Origin: Emydura subglobosa
Lineage: Eukaryota > Chordata > Testudines > Chelidae
Assembly: GCA_007922225.1 (NCBI GenBank)
Contig: ML679970.1
Span: 39,683,143 to 39,747,142 of the forward strand
Reading direction: 5' to 3'
DNA: 64,000 bases
The notes beneath the pieces were generated by a model, which was not told the origin of the DNA, ran no database searches, and saw nothing but the letters and a program-made list of their open reading frames with translations. Below, in pieces: positions 1-10,176 of this stretch. The position numbers and the translations under genes are program-made. The stretch's first letter is position 1. Every line of letters starts with the position of its first letter.

Positions 1-1190
1 AAAAGACTCCAAGCATTTCCAAAGGTGTAGGGTCTGAGTCACTGAAAGAATGTAGCTGTCGTAACTGGGTTTGGTTATTTATTGTTCTTATTTTGCCCTG
101 GCTGCTCCCTTGGAAAAGGAAACTCTTCAGAGAAACATTTCCTCATACTTCGTTGTATTACTTCCCTTCCTCTTGGAATCACAGCGACTGCTCACCAAGA
201 TCACCAATACACCCACTTATAAGAGTCCTGTGATTTGTCAGCCAGATTACTAGGGGTGAGCCTGACAGAGAAGATCAGATCTGAAACTCCTCATCATCTG
301 ATGACTGCTGAGTCTAGAGCCAGGTTTAAAAGCTCCTGGAGAAGGGGAATAGAGCAAACTGAAATGAGCAGGGTGACCAAGAAGTGGATGGATTTAGAAT
401 AACATCTTGGCTACTGCCACAAGCTAGAATAGGACCATCACTAACTGCAGAGAACTGCTCGGTTGAATTCTGTCCTCAGTTCCACCCATGCAGACCCTCT
501 GAACTCTATGGGGCTGCAGGGACATAAGCAAGGGCACAAGTTGGCTTAGAAGCTTTTCACTTCTGGATAAAATCTGCCCTAACAATGGTGGTGAGAGAGT
601 TTTTGAACTATCACCACAGAAGCACATCTGAAGGCCTCAAAGCCTGAAGCAAGTGGAGGAGGAGCTAAACCAAACCCCAGAGATGACCAATGGCTTAATG
701 TGTGGGATGAGGCTGGAAGCCCAGTTGCAAACTGGCCCCTATCTTTAAAATAGGCTTAATTGAAACCAGGGAACTGGATTACAACAGCACCTGACCTTTG
801 GGGTATTCCACGGCCTGATCTGACTTCTACCGTTTGGACCCATGTCCAGCTGCAGCTAACCAGATCCTCTCCATTCTCACCAGTCCTGTGATGCCTTGTC
901 TCCCATTCCCGTGTCCTCTACAGATAGACAGAACGTGCCTTCTGCTATTGGAAAAGCATGGGCCTGCGCTGCCCGGGCATGCGATCAGTACCTTGGCTTC
1001 AGTACCTTGGCCCATTCACAGCAGCCTGGGGTCCTCCCGCTGTTAGCACCAGCCTCTCCTTTAGGGGTGAGAGCTCTCCCATCCCAGACAGCTTCTCCTC
1101 TAGAGCCAGTTGGTTTTAAAACTGACGAGGTTCCATTTCTGTTGCGGGTGTTGGAAAAAGGCTAAGGCACCGCATTGTATGTTCTTGGGA
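1..1190. other. Intergenic or intronic sequence, no gene recognised
   Basis: I see no coding exon, RNA gene or clear repeat here. If the CpG island to the right drives a minus-strand gene, this stretch would be its first intron. The short open frames on both strands show no recognisable protein family. Confidence 0.5.
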
Positions 1191-1488
1191 GGGGGCAGCA
1201 GGGGCTAGCCTGGGGCAGCCAGAAGGCAGATGGATTCTTTCCGACGCATCGTTGACTTTGGTGGGAGGTGTGAGTCGGGGACACAGGCCCCCATCCTGCG
1301 CCTTGCTCTGCCTGGACCAACTTCAAGGCCCCCACAAAACCCCCCGGAAGTCAGGGGGTCCACATGTTGGAGCGGGCCATCTCTGGCTGGATGGCAGGAG
1401 GAAACCCCGGGAAGGGTTTCCAACCCAGCTGGAGCTAAACAGCAAGTTGCCATGGCCCGCCTTGCTCTAGGGTGCAGGGGGCTCTGTT

Positions 1489-1504
1489 CCCCCCCCCCCC
1501 CCCC
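1489..1504 (+). repeat. Mononucleotide tract, 16 C
   Basis: An uninterrupted run of 16 C lies inside the CpG island. It is prone to length error and may form unusual structure (G-rich on the minus strand). Confidence 0.9.
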
Positions 1505-1819
1505 GAGACGGCTCGCTCCCTCCTCCTACCCCGCAAAGGGCTCAGTGGACCAAGGGCTGCCGGCGGAGGGAGGGAGGACAGACGGACCAGCCACCCCGAC
1601 AGACGGGCGAGGGCAGCTCAGTGTGGACGCTGCCCTGGCCGGACAGCAGCCAGCTCTGACCCTTTGACGCTCGCTGGGTTTCTGAGGGGCCCCCGCCTCC
1701 CTGCTGCCATCGCTGGGGTTTAAGCCCCGAGCAGGGGCCGCTGCTCCCCACACAAAGGGCCCGGGGCCAGGCGCGGGGAGAAGCCGATCCCAGCCCCCCG
1801 GCGGGCTCGGACAAGTTAC

Positions 1820-1905
1820 CTCAGCTGCCGCCCCATCGCCTCCTCCAGCGCGGGGGCTCGGCGCAGCGCAACGGGGCCGGGCGCTGCCCTCTCGCTGCCA
1901 TTCAT
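1820..1905 (-). CDS. Possible first coding exon of an unidentified minus-strand gene
   Basis: On the minus strand an ATG at 1905-1903 opens a frame of 28 codons plus 2 bases. It ends at a good splice donor (CTGAG then GTAACT, GT at 1819-1818). The peptide starts MNGSERAAPG and ends EEAMGRQL. I do not recognise it, and it could equally be a 5' untranslated exon with a chance frame. The case rests on position inside a CpG island and on the donor; no downstream exon is visible in the 1.8 kb left in the window. Confidence 0.22.
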
Positions 1906-2815
1906 CCCGCCAGCGGCCGGCCACCTGTGGGCCGGGCCCCGCACCTGCCGGCCACGCCCCCCCCGCTCCAAGCCACGCCCAGCTCCAGCGCTCCCTCCCT
2001 AGCGCGCTCACTCACCTGCCTGCGAGCGTGGCCGCCCGCCCCGCGGGCACCTGGACGGGGAGCAGGCAGGTGACTCACCGCTGAGCGAGCGGCGCAGACC
2101 CCTCGAGCTGCTGGCTGGTGCCTCCTCGCCTTCCCTGTCTTGGGGGGCCAGCCTGCAGCTCCTCCGCCGGGCACCAGCAGCAGTGACCGGGGCAAGGGGA
2201 GAGCCGACCTCGGGGGGCAGGAAGGGCTGCGGGGAGGGTGGAGGGGTGACTGCCAGGCATGGGGAGAGAGGGAAACCCGGATCCTGAGGCAGAGGCACGG
2301 AGGGGGGAGGGAGCCCTGGCTGGGGTTGGTGAAAAGAAGGAGCAAAAGTGGGTGTGGAAAAGGCTTGTTTTGGACGCACACATGCACAGAGGCTCGACCA
2401 CTTCAGAGCCCAGCGGAGCAAACCGATTGTAGCCCTGCACTCCGCCCTTTTCCTGCTTGTGCCCGGCGCTGTCTGGCTTTGTGTGCGAGGAGGCAGTGTT
2501 GCCGGCACGTGGTGTTCAGGATTCCAGGAAGGTTTGATGCAGACACTGGCCTGGGGCTCGCTCACAAGCTGTAGCCAGCGCTGTTCTTTTGGGGGTTGTG
2601 GTCCAGGCTGTGTGACTGTCACCTTACCGGCAAGGCACTGTTTGAATGCCATTGAACAGCACTGGTACTGCTGAGAAGAACTTGTCTGAATCCTTCTGGG
2701 ATTTAACCTGAATGTGAGTGTCACCTGCTCCTTCAGGGTGTGTTACTGTCTCTCTTTTATAGCTCCTTCTTCTTAACAATGAGGGCCTACGACCATTTCT
2801 TAAGGTAAAATCGGT

Positions 2816-3096
2816 GGCTATGTCTTCACTGCAGAATTTAACTTGAGTTATCGACACTCTAGTTAACTCCTTTTGAGTTAGCCTAGCTCCGGTGAGGGCA
2901 GTCACACTGTGAAATGACGCCTGAATCATATCAAGTTGTGCTAGCCATTGATGAGTTGTGCTAACTTGAGCTATAGCCTAATGGCCAGACAGCTTGAGTT
3001 AAAAGCACCACTGTATTCTGGTTAAGGGTTTTTGTGTGTTGCTGGGACTCAAGTTAGGGTCAACACTTGAGTTAACTCTGCAATGAAGAGAAGCCC
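2816..3096. mobile_element. Non-autonomous DNA transposon remnant with about 33-bp TIRs
   Basis: The left end (2816 onward, GGCTATGTCTTCACTGCAGA) matches the reverse complement of the right end (up to 3096, GGCTTCTCTTCATTGCAGAG) over about 33 bases, each followed by a copy of the TTAACT-GAGT motif. No coding capacity is seen inside. I could not confirm a target-site duplication. This looks like one of several 'GTCT-CACTGC'-ended short families in the window. Confidence 0.6.
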
Positions 3097-3410
3097 TGAG
3101 CGAAGCATGGAAGTCCCAGATTCAGTCCCTGCAGATGACCAGTAAGTGCACAGTTGTACAAATCAAAAGGGTTACGAAAATCAGAAAAGGTATCCCACAG
3201 GCTTTATTCAAATGAACACTTGAAGAACGTCTGCAGCATTCCCCCGGCTCTGTTGCTCAGGAGCACATGACAGCTGTATCTCTTGGTGCTGCTCCTTTAC
3301 AGTCTCTAGGTGCCTTGGGCAGGGGCTGTAGTCCTGAACTCTGCCATTGGATATATTTCCATTGACTCTTGAACTTTAAGCAAGTTGGCTAAAGTCACAT
3401 AGCAAGTTCA

Positions 3411-3680
3411 GGTTTGTCTTCACTAAACTCTTGTACCTCCAGTTATGGTAGTTAACATATATATAACGGGTGGTATGGATCCTCCCCACACATTTGATCC
3501 AGGCTTTAAATATTTGTTCGCTACTCTAGGGAGTCCTTTAGAAAGCATAAGGGCGAAGATCAAACATTAACTTGGATCAAACGTGTGGGGAGGGTCCACA
3601 TTAGCTGTTACAAACATGTTACCTACCTCCAATTACTTAGCAATCAATTGACTCAAGGTACAAAAGTCTAGTGACAAAAC
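3411..3680. mobile_element. Inverted-repeat element with long TIRs (about 90 bp)
   Basis: The left arm (3411-3510) and the reverse complement of the right arm (3575-3680) share a long run of similarity: GTTTGTC/CACTA, CTTTGTACC-type, AACAT, and TCCTCCCCACACATTTGATCC versus TCCCCACACGTTTGATCC. The centre is about 60 bases. The arrangement is that of a foldback or MITE-type DNA element, now diverged. No open frame of note. Confidence 0.55.
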
Positions 3681-3689
3681 ACCCAGACT

Positions 3690-3895
3690 TGCTATGAGAC
3701 CTTAGCCAACTTGTGTAATCACTATGCTTCTGTTCCCTGCCTATTTGTGTTTAATGATGAAGAAAAGCATTTAAGTACTAAATACGCACACCCATCTGAC
3801 AGGAGGGGTTACAAAATTTCATTCTTCACTGTAAAGCCTTGTGAGAGTCTCTGCTGAAAGGTGCTTTAGAAAGGCACGGTAACTTTATTATTCAA
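3690..3895 (+). repeat. MIR SINE fragment
   Basis: The core GAGACCTTAGCCAACTTGTG then TTCTGTTCCCTGCCTATTTG corresponds to the MIR consensus phrase for 'gaccttgggcaagtcacttaa ... cagtttccccatctgt'. A tail resembling the MIR 3' part (GTGAGAGTCTCTGCTGAAAG) follows. It is strongly diverged, as expected for this old amniote SINE. Confidence 0.6.
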
Positions 3896-4930
3896 ATAAT
3901 TAACAGAAGAAAATCTAATAACCCTTTTTCTAGAGAGCTTCTAAATCTCCGATACCTTGAAATAGTGGCTCCATTGTAATCAATGGACTTGCTGTACACG
4001 TCCCTCTCTCAATAACGCATCAGAATCAAAATGATGGGCCCACAGATCACAAGGTTTTTGAGTTTGATCACAGAACCTAGCTCTCCTCTTCCATCAATGG
4101 GGCTGGAAAGCTGTTTTGGACAACTGGACTATGCAAGTGAAGGGCACGGCCAGATGTTGGCTGGTGGGTTTTCAAATAGGTAGCACTAGACTATAAACAT
4201 TTCACAGAACAGACATTTAACCTATCTGAGTAATCTCAGAGTGAACAAGTGAACAGCTGGAGGGGAGTGGAAAGTGCACATCTGGCTGTGGAGAAACTCA
4301 CTGTCTTGGGCAGGTCCTTCGGTCACCCAGCAGAATCATTTTACTTTCTCCTAGTCCCTGATCTTTCCTGTTTTCCCTGCTCCAGTTCCCCAGTCATTAA
4401 GGTAGTGCCCCATGACAACTGTTTTCTAGGCTAAAGGTGGTGGAGATGTACTGGATTTAAACACCACCTTTTACCCATGCTCTTAAAGATTGCATAAGGG
4501 AATGAGTCAGACTCCAAGTAAAGCAACAGGAAAACCTCCCTTATACAAACAGTGTACAAATAAGCAGCAAAGTAAATCAGTCCTGCTCAGCAACTTTTTT
4601 TTCCCCTCTGTTCAGGCCTTGCTCTGAGTAGAGAAAGATGAGATGGTGATGAGATGAGGTGGTAAGAATACCTGCGACCTGTCCCTATTACTGCTTACAA
4701 TGGGGATATAATTCTCTAAAACCCTAAGGCTAGATGTAGCCATTAGCCGAAGGGGGTAGAACAAATCACCAGTAACCAAGAGGTCAGATTCTTCTTGAGG
4801 GTTATAGATAGAACAAATTCAAATAATAGCCTGGCAGGAAAAGTGCCATTGAAACTGCACATGCAAGAGAGGATGGGCTGACTAGTGGCTGGAACAGGTG
4901 GAAGAGTCAGAGCTCTTGATGTCTATTCTT

Positions 4931-5205
4931 GGCCTGGTCTACACTTAAAACTTAAGTCAACATAGCTATGGCACTCAGGGGTGTGAAAAATCTACACCTC
5001 AGAACGCTGTAACCAGGCTGACTTCACTCCTAGTGGATGTGCAGCTAGGCTGACAGAAGGTTACTGTTGCTTGGGAGGTGGAGTTCCTACAGTGATGGGA
5101 AAAACCCTTCCATCGGTGTAATCTGCACCTATGCTGGAGGGTTACAGTGGCATAGCGATGGTGCTGTAGCTATGTTGCTGTAGTCCGTGTAGTGTAGACA
5201 AGCCC
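4931..5205. mobile_element. Short DNA transposon with GGCCTGGTCTACACT-type TIRs
   Basis: The left end GGCCTGGTCTACACTTAAAA and the reverse complement of the right end GGGCTTGTCTACACTACACG align. Both arms then carry CAACATAGCTA at comparable distance, so the inverted repeat is about 45-50 bases. The 275-bp unit has no coding capacity. Flanks ATTCTT (left) and TTTCTT (right) are a possible imperfect target duplication. Confidence 0.65.
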
Positions 5206-5232
5206 TTTCTTAAGTTTGCCACTGACTTTAGG

Positions 5233-5525
5233 TATGTCTACACGACAGTGGCTGCAGCTGTGTTGTTATAGGGGAGGTGCTCCCTACATCAATGGAAGGG
5301 TTTTTTTCCATTGACATAGGCCATGTCTACACTACAAAATTATGTTGACCTAACTTATGCCACCACAGGTGTTAAATCACTTGTGTGTGTGTGCACATTT
5401 GGCTCCTTGTGTTGGCGGTGTGAGTCCTCACCAGGAGCGCTTGTATTGATTGTATCGTCAGTGTGGGGCGTTGTGGGATGGTTCCTGAAAGGTAGTAACA
5501 GTTGATGGAAGCAACATAGCATTCA
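5233..5525 (+). mobile_element. Fragments of 'GTCTACAC' DNA elements abutting the TLR9 relic
   Basis: Two partial heads are visible: TATGTCTACACGACAG at 5233 and GGCCATGTCTACACTACAAA at 5318. The second continues into TGTGGGATGGTTCCTGAAAG and AGTAACAG near 5465-5500, a phrase also seen at 62915-62950, so both belong to the same family. The element ends within about 20 bases of the first recognisable TLR9 codon, so transposon activity probably removed the 5' part of the pseudogene. Confidence 0.55.
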
Positions 5526-5542
5526 AATGGCTCACCAAGTGC

Positions 5543-6664
5543 CAAAAGCTTTTATCTTTTAATTACCGAAAGAAGTACACCTTTACAATGCTCACCCAGT
5601 CCTTCCAGTACTTGGAGTCATTGAGAGAGCTGGCAATCGGTTTTTCTTTGGTTGCTCACTGAAGAGGATGTGCAACCTTTGATGGGGCTAAAGAATTTCA
5701 CTAAGTTACACTTGTGTTTGAATTTTATCAATCAGCCATATTGATGTCAATTTTTAGCCACTTCCCTAAATTAAACTACATCGCCCTGTCAAAGAATAGT
5801 GTCCCATATCTGAACAATAGGAATGAGTTCAGGACACGTGGGGAACTACATCTGCTGGGCTTATGTAGGCAACCTTTCATGTCAATAGACACAGAAAGTG
5901 ACTTTTTGAAGAATCAGCAGCAGCAAATGCAAAGTTTAATATAAACTCCACCAGTCTGGAAAATTTTAAACCCAGTTGCCAAAATTACAGCAGGACTCTC
6001 AATTTAGCAGGAAACAATCTTGTGCTGTGCAACCAGCAATGTTTAAGAACTTGATTCACATTAAACTGCCTTGACCTATCACAAAATAGCATACGTCACT
6101 CAGTAAATGGCTTGCAGTTCACCCACTTGAACAAACGTCAATTTGTACTTTGAAACTGCCTTTACTGAGCTCCTGCTCCTGGAGGTCTTGGATCTCCATT
6201 ACAACAGGTACCACTTCTTGATGCAGAGTATTGGTCATAATCTGAGTTTCCTAGCACACTCAAATCTTTGGTACCTTAGTTTGGGCCATAACCAAATTAC
6301 AAATAGAATCAACAAAGCTATCAGTAGCACCTTCTTAAAGGTTCTGATCTTCAGTGAAACCAGTTAGAGATGATGTAGAGGCATGAAGACATCTACCTGA
6401 GGTTTTTCTAGAATCTGACCAATTTAATTAAGTTAGATATCTCCAGCAATCTCTTGACAGGATTCCCTCCCCAGATTCTTGAAAACCTGCCTAAAACTTT
6501 AAAGATCTTGGTTGTTAGAAGCAACCACATTGCTTTCTTTCAACCTGCAGCTCCTTCCTAACATGGAGGTGTTGAACAGGTGTGGGAATGATCTCCCCTT
6601 CCTGTCCTTCAGCAGCATTCCCAGCAAGGGCAAGCTTTGAAAGCTGGTTCTGAGCAAAAACAAG
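5543..6664 (+). pseudogene. TLR9: TLR9 unitary pseudogene, ectodomain fragment
   Basis: TLR9 is an endosomal receptor that senses unmethylated CpG DNA and signals through a cytoplasmic TIR domain via MyD88. This stretch keeps the middle of the leucine-rich-repeat ectodomain. In order, across several frames, it reads: LSFNYRKKYTF and SFQYLESLREL (5543-5640); KLHLCLNFINQ (5700-5730); FSHFPKLNYIALSKNSV (5740-5810); a Z-loop-like region ending SLENFKPSC (5830-5975); LAGNNLV, CLDLSQNSI and SVNGLQF (6000-6125); FTELLLLEVLDLHYNR then GHNLSFLAH and LSLGHNQI (6158-6300); DIYLRFF, LDISSNLLTGFPP, LENLPKTLKIL and NHIAFFQ (6385-6545); and LPNMEVLN (6550-6580). All match human TLR9 in the same order. The N-terminal repeats, transmembrane segment and TIR domain are absent. 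In-frame stops include 5660-5662, 5680-5682, 6052-6054 and 6409-6411. Frameshifts fall near 5640, 5685, 5727, 5925, 6140 and 6375. TLR9 exons are normally large and unspliced here, so introns do not explain the breaks. Orientation is convergent with ALAS1, as in human. Confidence 0.88.
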
Positions 6665-7961
6665 GTAGGTGATCTCTTATGTTCTTATGCGTTTCAGCAT
6701 ATGCTCTTGTACTGGGAAGAGTGCAAAAATACCAGACTGTTATTGGAATGGAGGAAACAATAGACACACCCACTCTACTTGATTCTAGCAAGGGTTGGGG
6801 AAGCAAAGGTTACTATGCCACAGTGAGAGAGCTGTATGGGCTTAAGGTGTGTGTGGGGGGTGGAGGTGGGGCAGGGATACTTGAGATTCTGAACTCTAGT
6901 TGAGGGCAGGGAAGTAGCAGTATTACCATGCTCCAACAAGGAAGTAAGTCAATGGCACAAGGCTCTGTTAATGATTCTGACCTGCAAGCGTGGGAAGCAG
7001 CAGAGAGGGACCTGTCTTTGGTGTAGCAGGATGATTCATGAATGATGATTGGCTAAAGTGAGTAGGGGAAGCAGCAATGCTACATGCCCGCAGGTGTGGG
7101 GGGTAGAAGAACAGGAATCGGTACCATTTTCTACCAGTGGGGATATGTAATAAGGAGCTCCATTGTCCCATGGAGTCCTACCCTGGTGGGAGCAGTCTTC
7201 ACTGGGGAAAAGGGTAGAGAATAGGGGCGGAAATCCTTTTGATTCTATGCTTTGAAGCTTCAGTGGTGTTCAAACACCAGGAATATGAAGCGTCTTCTGT
7301 GTGTGTGTTGCTGCAAAGTTTGAAACCCCTGATCTCTATCAGAAGAAAAGACAGTTAAACACCAAGTACTCTTTCATTGCTATAATATTGAGATCCCAAC
7401 AGAATGAAATAAAATTAATGAAATGCAGAGAGGTAAGGCTGCTGCTCCATTCATAACTCTCATTTCTGTGCCTTGGTGTCTTAGAGGATCTCAGATCAGT
7501 ACATGCGGCTTTTACATACCAAGTGAACTGGATTCTATGATGGGATAAGGAAGAAAGTCTGTCCTTAACTCTACATTTCCTGGTTTTAGTTGGTTCGTGT
7601 CAGCCCTCCGTATCATCCTTACTGATTTGTATAGCGCAGCAAGATGAATGGCTCTTGTATACCCCATATCAATGCCAGAACTTCCATTCAAGTCAAACCA
7701 TACGCGATGATGCCTGTGCATTTTCATTTCCTTTGTAGATTAAAAAAAAAAATCATTAAAAGACAGAGCAATTAAAAAACAAACGGCTCAAACTGCTGTG
7801 CCGTTGATCTTTTCTTGGGGGGCTTTGTGCATTGTGAAATATTATGCAGTGAGCATTAAGAAGAATGCATGAAATTCAGAAAAAAATGGAAATATTCTTT
7901 CAATGTCCAGCTTTATTCTGTGCTAAACTTGAGCACGTTGCTGACTCTATTGCTTTGAAGC
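6665..7961. other. Intergenic sequence, no gene recognised
   Basis: I looked here for the missing C-terminal repeats, transmembrane segment and TIR domain of the TLR9 relic and found none in any frame. There is a short G/T-rich tract near 6845-6875. Otherwise nothing is recognised. Confidence 0.5.
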
Positions 7962-7969
7962 CTTTACCA

Positions 7970-8153
7970 CAGGGGTTCCCAAACTCTTTTTTTGGCTGGG
8001 ATCCCTTTTGAAAATATTTCAGGTTGTGACAACTCCCCCCAAAAAAGTGATGACCCTCTCCACGCCATGCTACCTTACTGGCATAAATAAGTGTCCCCAT
8101 AATAATCTTGCAACCCCCTGAGGATGTCATGACTCCCAGATTGAGAACCCCTG
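7970..8153. mobile_element. hAT-type MITE with perfect 8-bp target duplication
   Basis: The element starts CAGGGGTTCCCAA and ends TTGAGAACCCCTG, which are inverted repeats of the hAT/Charlie type. It is flanked on both sides by CTTTACCA (7962-7969 and 8154-8161), an exact 8-bp duplication as hAT transposases make. At 184 bp it has no coding capacity. A related copy lies at 20201-20511. Confidence 0.9.
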
Positions 8154-8161
8154 CTTTACCA

Positions 8162-9212
8162 GATGAGGATTGTAATGTGCTTTCAGGCAACTGAAGAATC
8201 CTGCAAGTTGATATTTTGAGTCTTGCCATGAATAACTTCAGTGTTCTGAAAGAAGCCCTTGTGAAGGGACCCAGGTTCAGCCTTCTCCTGGACAGCCCCA
8301 CTATTTGGTGCATTCCAAAGAGGAGATAATGGATCTACAGAAACATCAGTATGAGCCAGGGTATAAGCCATCCCTTGCCAAGGATAGTTTAGCAATATCC
8401 CAACATGATGCGTGAAGGTACGTGAGCCCCAGTGTTTAGAATGGGAACGCTGATGCTGTCAGTTAACTCTTGAAAGGCTGCCTCCCTATGTAGAAAGGCT
8501 GCTGAGATACTCCAGTGATTGGCACATTGACCCAGATAGAAAGCCCTCTCCTACAGAGAAAGTTGCAGCGTTGCTATAGCAGGAACATGGTGTCACTGAA
8601 CACGGTGTGATCCTGGCCCTTCAGCTTCCTGCGGAGCACTGAGTTCGCACTTCGGTACATTTATAGGGAGAGAGGGAGACTGGCTGGTTCAGTGGATTTG
8701 CAACTGGAGATGGAGCCTTTCACATCTAGGTCACTTGTTTTAATCCAGCTCAGCTTCGTAATGACAGAAATTAATCAGATGATGGCTGTTCTTCTGTGAA
8801 ATGAGCTGGTAGCAGAGCTGGCATTTGAGGCTTGTGATACCTTAGGTTACAATGCCCCAATTTTGGGAGCTTTAAGGATGTGTAGGGCTAATCCTGGTTG
8901 CTAACCCATTTTGCTGTGGGGAGCAACCTTGAAAATGGAACAGACCACTAGGGCTGAAAGTCTGTTAGTGATTTTATTCTTAGAATCGTGGATTATCTGT
9001 AAGTGCCCCTATAGCAGGTCAGGCCTGCCTTTTGGGGGTCATATAGCCCAGGCCATGGGTCCCCTGCATTTCTGAGGGATCCCAAGCCAGTTAGCAACTG
9101 GAAGGTGGAGACTGTAACATCTGAGTTGTTGATGGCTCTGGGTGGACTCAAGCTGTCTCCAAGCGCCTGGCTAATTCCATGTAGATGAATCATTAGGAGC
9201 AGCAGCTCAATA
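8162..9212. other. Intergenic sequence, no gene recognised
   Basis: No coding exon, RNA gene or clear repeat is seen in this stretch. Confidence 0.45.
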
Positions 9213-9380
9213 GCATGAGAGCCAATGTGGTCTGGTAGGACTAAACATGGGTCAGAGATCTAATGGCTCTGCTGCCTTGGTCAAGTCACCTTAGCTTCTT
9301 TGCCTTGGTTCCCCATCTGTAAAACGGGAATGATGACTCCTACATATCTTGTGAGGATATATTAGTTAATAATGGTGAAG
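9213..9380 (+). repeat. MIR SINE
   Basis: The core TTGGTCAAGTCACCTTAGCT followed by TTGGTTCCCCATCTGTAAAA and CGGGAATGATGA is a clear MIR match in the plus orientation, with the typical tail TTGTGAGGATATATTAGTTA. Confidence 0.85.
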
Positions 9381-9839
9381 AGCTATTGGAATATTATTTT
9401 TATTGCCATTTTGTCTTTGGTTCAGTACAGACTGTAACCCAGGAGACAAACATACACTGTGCTCTCTCCTGGAGACTTCAGTGTTGACCTGTCCTATTGT
9501 CTTAATATAAAATAGAAGTCACATGGATGCTCCCTGCATGTGGGGAATATAACAGCATCCACTATATATCTTTGCGTTCCCTTGACAGCCACCCCTGACC
9601 CCTACTGCTGGGTCTGAACCGCTGCTCTGGCTCCCTGAGACAAAAGAAAAGAAGGAAAGAGATGAGTGGCCCAGGATCCTGAAGGGAACTCCTCATACTG
9701 GCTTGTAAGCCCCATCTCACCTGCAAAGCCCTGGAGATATATTGTGAACTGTGGCTGGTGACAGGCTACAGTAATGGGGAGTCCGGCTCTCTTCCCAGTT
9801 CTGTAGTCTTAGAGAAAGGTAGGTGTGTATTGTTTATCA

Positions 9840-9935
9840 TCATTTGTTTTGCAGTAGCACCTAGCAGCCCAAATCACAGAGCTGTGCCCCACTCTGCCAG
9901 ATGCTGTACAAACATAGAATGAAAAGACTCCAGAG
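9840..9935 (-). repeat. L3/CR1-like 3'-end repeat
   Basis: The phrase GTAGCACCTAGCAGCCC followed by GATGCTGTACAAACATAGAA belongs to a family repeated through the window (for example 17640-17730, 58720-58832 and, in the other orientation, 60760-60900). It resembles the 3' region of amniote L3/CR1 LINEs. Confidence 0.55.
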
Positions 9936-9950
9936 AACATGCAGTGTAAG

Positions 9951-10176
9951 GGTGGGTTCATACTGCAGTCACAGTCACAAGGTGTGATTGTGGCTCAAGT
10001 AGACATACTCAAGTTAGCTTTAATCTAGCTTCAGCATGGGGTAGTGCACACTGAGGTGTACTCTGCTGGAGCTTTTCACTGCTACTGGTACCTGAGCCAG
10101 CTAAAGTAAAGCTAGCTCAGGTATGTCTACTCCAACTGTAGTCACACCCAGGATGTGATTGCAGTGTAGACATACC
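9951..10176. mobile_element. DNA element with long (about 80-bp) TIRs
   Basis: The left arm GGTGGGTTCATACTGCAGTC through AGTAGACATACTCAAGTTAG mirrors the right arm, whose reverse complement reads GGTATGTCTACACTGCAATC through AGTAGACATACCTGAGCTAG. The arms are about 80 bases and the loop about 70. A second copy of the same design is at 61821-62082. Confidence 0.7.

Larger units (their letters stand above)
1190..2270. promoter_or_regulatory. CpG island, promoter-like, gene not identified
   Basis: The sequence turns strongly GC- and CpG-rich here, with many GGGCGG/CCCGCC-type boxes, in clear contrast to the AT-rich flanks. Such islands normally mark a promoter. On the minus strand there are three good splice-donor-like sites (near 1819, 2018 and 2079), which suggests alternative first exons of a gene running left out of the window. 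The human neighbour expected on this side of TLR9 is TWF2, but in the conserved arrangement TWF2 would read on the plus strand, and I see no TWF2 sequence. The open frames across the island have a composition typical of GC-rich non-coding DNA. Confidence 0.65.

Noticed and set aside
1526..2724. Several 120-240-codon minus-strand frames in the left CpG island
   Set aside because: Overlapping frames on both strands, low-complexity Gly/Ala/Arg/Pro composition, no family match. Only the ATG-to-donor piece at 1820-1905 was kept, at low confidence.
6665..7200. Search for the TLR9 transmembrane and TIR domains downstream of the relic
   Set aside because: No frame shows the TIR boxes or a plausible membrane segment, so the pseudogene was ended at about 6664.
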